The notes under the pieces are model-generated. The model was not told where the DNA came from. It was given only the letters and a program-made list of their open reading frames with translations, and searched no databases. A DNA stretch of 61,348 nt from an uncultured Bacilli bacterium. Its GTDB lineage: Bacteria > Bacillota_I > Bacilli_A > RF39 > UBA660. Both the position numbers and the translations under genes were made by a program. Shown piece by piece: positions 59,372-61,348 of this stretch (the first letter of the stretch is position 1; each line of letters begins with the position of its first letter). The stretch covers positions 1 through 61,348 of the forward strand of contig CALVSO010000007.1 in the NCBI GenBank assembly GCA_944359055.1. The letters run 5' to 3'.

Positions 59372-60223
59372 ATGATTAATTCATGGCAATTTTGGACAAT
59401 TCTTTATTTAGTATCTTCAATCATATTTGCTAGGGCATTTAAAAAAGCAAATAGAAATATGAAAAATGCTGGGTCATTAACTATTTTAATTGAATTATTT
59501 ACAGCTTTATTTGCCGTTTTATTAATTCCTTTTTTTGAATTTAAATTTACGAATGATTTAAATATATATTTAATTTTATTTATTGTTACAATTTTATACG
59601 CTGTGACTGATAGATTAAATATTGAAGCAAGATATGGATTAGATCCTTCTATTTTTAGTATGCTTAAACAATCTTCCACAGTTTATTTAATAATATTTGG
59701 CTTTATATTTTTAGAAGAAGAATTTTTAATAAATAAATTAATAGGAGCTATAATTATTATATTAGCTAATTTAATATTATTTTTTGAAAAAGGGAAATTT
59801 AAAATTAACAGATACTATCTTTTAACATTTATTTCTAATTTATTATTTGCGATCGCTATGCTTATAAATGTTAATATATCAGAAAATTTTAATTTAGCTA
59901 TTTATACAATATTTACTGTATTGATACCAGCATTTTATATTTTTATTTTTGGTAAGCATACAATTAAAGGATTAATAATTGAATTTAATTTATATGATAA
60001 AAAATGTTTTATTTTATCTGGCTTTACTTGGTGTTTAATGCTTATTTCATCTGTTAAAGCTTATCAAGTGGGTAACGTTACTGTTGTGGCTTCTTTATTA
60101 TCTTTAACTGGAATTATTAATGCTTTAATTGAATATTTCTTTTATCATGACAAAAGTAAGTTTAAACAAAAATTTATTGCAGCTATATTAACGGTAATTG
60201 GGGTTATATTAATAAAAAGTTAG
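59372..60223 (+). CDS. EamA/DMT-superfamily transporter
   Basis: A membrane protein of about 283 residues with ten helices in two repeats, as in drug/metabolite transporters. The end of each half shows the usual hydrophobic helix with L-E-E-E/Y-F-F-Y turn. The substrate is unknown. ATG 59372 is chosen because GGAAGGTG lies just upstream; the GTG at 59363 is part of that site. It converges with the ABC permease, the two stop codons overlapping by 4 nt. Confidence 0.8.
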   Translation: MINSWQFWTILYLVSSIIFARAFKKANRNMKNAGSLTILIELFTALFAVLLIPFFEFKFTNDLNIYLILFIVTILYAVTDRLNIEARYGLDPSIFSMLKQSSTVYLIIFGFIFLEEEFLINKLIGAIIIILANLILFFEKGKFKINRYYLLTFISNLLFAIAMLINVNISENFNLAIYTIFTVLIPAFYIFIFGKHTIKGLIIEFNLYDKKCFILSGFTWCLMLISSVKAYQVGNVTVVASLLSLTGIINALIEYFFYHDKSKFKQKFIAAILTVIGVILIKS

Positions 60224-60242
60224 TTTTTGACTAACTTTTTTT
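60215..60242. terminator. Terminator at convergent gene ends
   Basis: AAAAGTTAG / CTAACTTTT with a 7-nt loop and T tract. It lies over both stop codons. Confidence 0.75.
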
Positions 60243-61005
60243 CTAATAACAACACTAAGTAGTACATAATAACAGCAACGATACATAAAATTATTGTCCC
60301 TGTGATAACTAAATCTAAATTAAATACTTGTGAACCATACATAATTAAATAACCTATACCTTCTTTTGATACTAAAAATTCACCCATGATAACTCCAATT
60401 AAAGACATACTGATATTTACTTTAAAACAGCTTATTATATTAGGTAAAGTAGCAGGTAATATTAATTTTGTATATATTTGTCGTTTGTTTGATTTAAATG
60501 TTTTCATTAATTTTACTTTAATTGGATCAACACTTATAAAGCCTTGATAAACTGTTATAATTGTAATTATCGTTGATATTAATAAAGCCATCACAATAAT
60601 TGATTGCATACCTGCACCAACCCATATAATTAATATTGGACCTAAAGCAACTTTAGGTAGGCTATTTAAAACTGTTAAATATGGATCAATAACTTTAGCA
60701 AAAAACTTATTCCACCACATTATGCTAGCTATTAAAATTCCTAGTAGAGTTCCTAATATAAAACTAATAAAAGTTTCATAAATTGTTATAAAAATATGGT
60801 TATATAAATTGTTTGCGTTATGTAAGCTTATTAAACATTCGATTACTTTTTTAGGAGATGAAAAAATAAATGGATTAATTATTTTATAATCTGATAATAA
60901 TTGCCAAATAATAATAAATAAAATCAGAATACTAAATTGAGTTATTTTAACTAAAAGATTATTTCTTTTGATTTTTTTTAAATATTTAATATGTTCCTTA
61001 GTCAT
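60220..61005 (-). CDS. ABC transporter permease (SsuC/TauC/ThiX type)
   Basis: A permease of about 261 residues with six helices and the cytoplasmic coupling motif near E-G-I-G-Y-L-I (~215-221) typical of the nitrate/sulfonate/taurine and hydroxymethylpyrimidine importers. Substrate cannot be told from sequence. ATG 61005 after GGAAAGAG is preferred to TTG 61011. It overlaps the end of the ATPase gene by 8 nt; no substrate-binding protein is in the window. Confidence 0.85.
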   Translation of the reverse strand: MTKEHIKYLKKIKRNNLLVKITQFSILILFIIIWQLLSDYKIINPFIFSSPKKVIECLISLHNANNLYNHIFITIYETFISFILGTLLGILIASIMWWNKFFAKVIDPYLTVLNSLPKVALGPILIIWVGAGMQSIIVMALLISTIITIITVYQGFISVDPIKVKLMKTFKSNKRQIYTKLILPATLPNIISCFKVNISMSLIGVIMGEFLVSKEGIGYLIMYGSQVFNLDLVITGTIILCIVAVIMYYLVLLLEKKLVKN

Positions 61006-61348
61006 AATCAATCTCTTTCCATATTAAATCGTAATAATAAGCAAATTCTTTTGCTTTTCTATTATTAATTGGCGTACTTTTGTCAGTTAAATTAATGTCA
61101 ATCACTTTTTTTATAACACTAGGTCTTTTTGATAATATAATTATTTTATCTGCCATGCTTATCGCTTCGGCTATATCATGAGTTACCATGATAGCTGATT
61201 TTTTTTCTTTTTTAATTATATTATAAACATCATCTGATACTTTTAATCTAGTTTGATAATCTAATGCGCTGAATGGTGCTATATAAATAGTACTCAAACA
61301 TTATTTGAAATGTATTATGTATTGTAAATCCTTGTTTCTTTCAATATA
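60998..61348 (-). pseudogene. ABC transporter ATPase, C-terminal part, disrupted at window edge
   Basis: From P-F-S-A-L-D onward the frame is a normal SsuB/TauB-type ATPase end, with the D-loop, the switch histidine in M-V-T-H-D (~residue 40 of the readable part) and I-I-L-S-K-R-P. Immediately upstream, where L-L-L-D-E-P and the ABC signature should be, 61280-61348 reads as a garbled version with a stop codon and apparent small insertions or deletions. The cause is either a decayed gene or low-quality sequence at a contig end. The Walker A part is outside the window. Confidence 0.6.

Overview
The window is a stretch of chromosome from a very AT-rich, spore-forming member of the Bacillota, probably a Bacilli lineage near the base of the Mollicutes or one of the uncultured gut Bacilli. 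The evidence is strongly AT-biased codon use, a tyrosine T-box, the Bacillus-like order spoIVFA-spoIVFB-rplU-prp-rpmA-X-obg, a gerA-type germination operon, and a tmRNA whose tag ends in LAFA. TGA is a normal stop here: it ends the GNAT gene, infB, dut, the gene before der, the rubredoxin-like gene and others. Species cannot be named from the window.

Layout. 1-1165: 3' part of a 23S rRNA gene and a 5S rRNA gene. 1248-6567: an rRNA methyltransferase, a GNAT protein, membrane proteins, an XRE regulator interrupted by an in-frame TGA, a metallophosphoesterase and a CPBP protease. 6652-10823: the rimP-nusA-rnpM-infB-rbfA translation operon, with a shortened RimP. 10827-14187: an HD phosphohydrolase, then a Tyr T-box controlling two unrelated dUTPases and tyrS. 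14213-26772: about 12.5 kb encoding a type IV secretion-like machine (TadZ-like pseudo-ATPase, two VirB2-like proteins, VirB6-like, PrgI/VirB3-like, a split VirB4, a SpoIID-M23 wall hydrolase, a lipoprotein and a VirD4-type coupling ATPase). No relaxase or integrase is visible in it. 26828-34836: rhodanese, RmuC, YjdF-like protein, RNase R, SmpB, a frameshifted gene, tmRNA, YsxC and Der. 34909-37550: a reduced Rnf-like module (RnfC plus a fused RnfD-RnfG). 37667-42529: an Rpn-type nuclease and the sporulation/ribosome/Obg cluster, with a receiver-domain gene where Bacillus has spo0B. 42573-46222 (minus): GerA germination receptor with a sigma-G-like promoter. 46349-53033: Ca2+ P-type ATPase, a tandem pair of unknown paralogues, rubredoxin-like and ferredoxin-like genes, and UV endonuclease. 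53176-58202: a self-contained mannose-family PTS operon (HPr, EI, IIB, IIC, IID, IIA, HAD phosphatase), facing a SIS-domain gene. 59372-61348: a DMT transporter and an ABC importer whose ATPase reads as damaged at the window edge.

The strongest observations are: 23S bases corresponding to A2057, G2058 and U2611 (E. coli numbering), which predict intrinsic macrolide resistance; the relaxase-less T4SS-like locus fixed between housekeeping genes; the two-gene Rnf; the paired dUTPases, one with a changed catalytic residue; and the PTS operon with its own HPr that lacks the regulatory serine. Intergenic regions are compact, and terminators often abut or overlap the next promoter.
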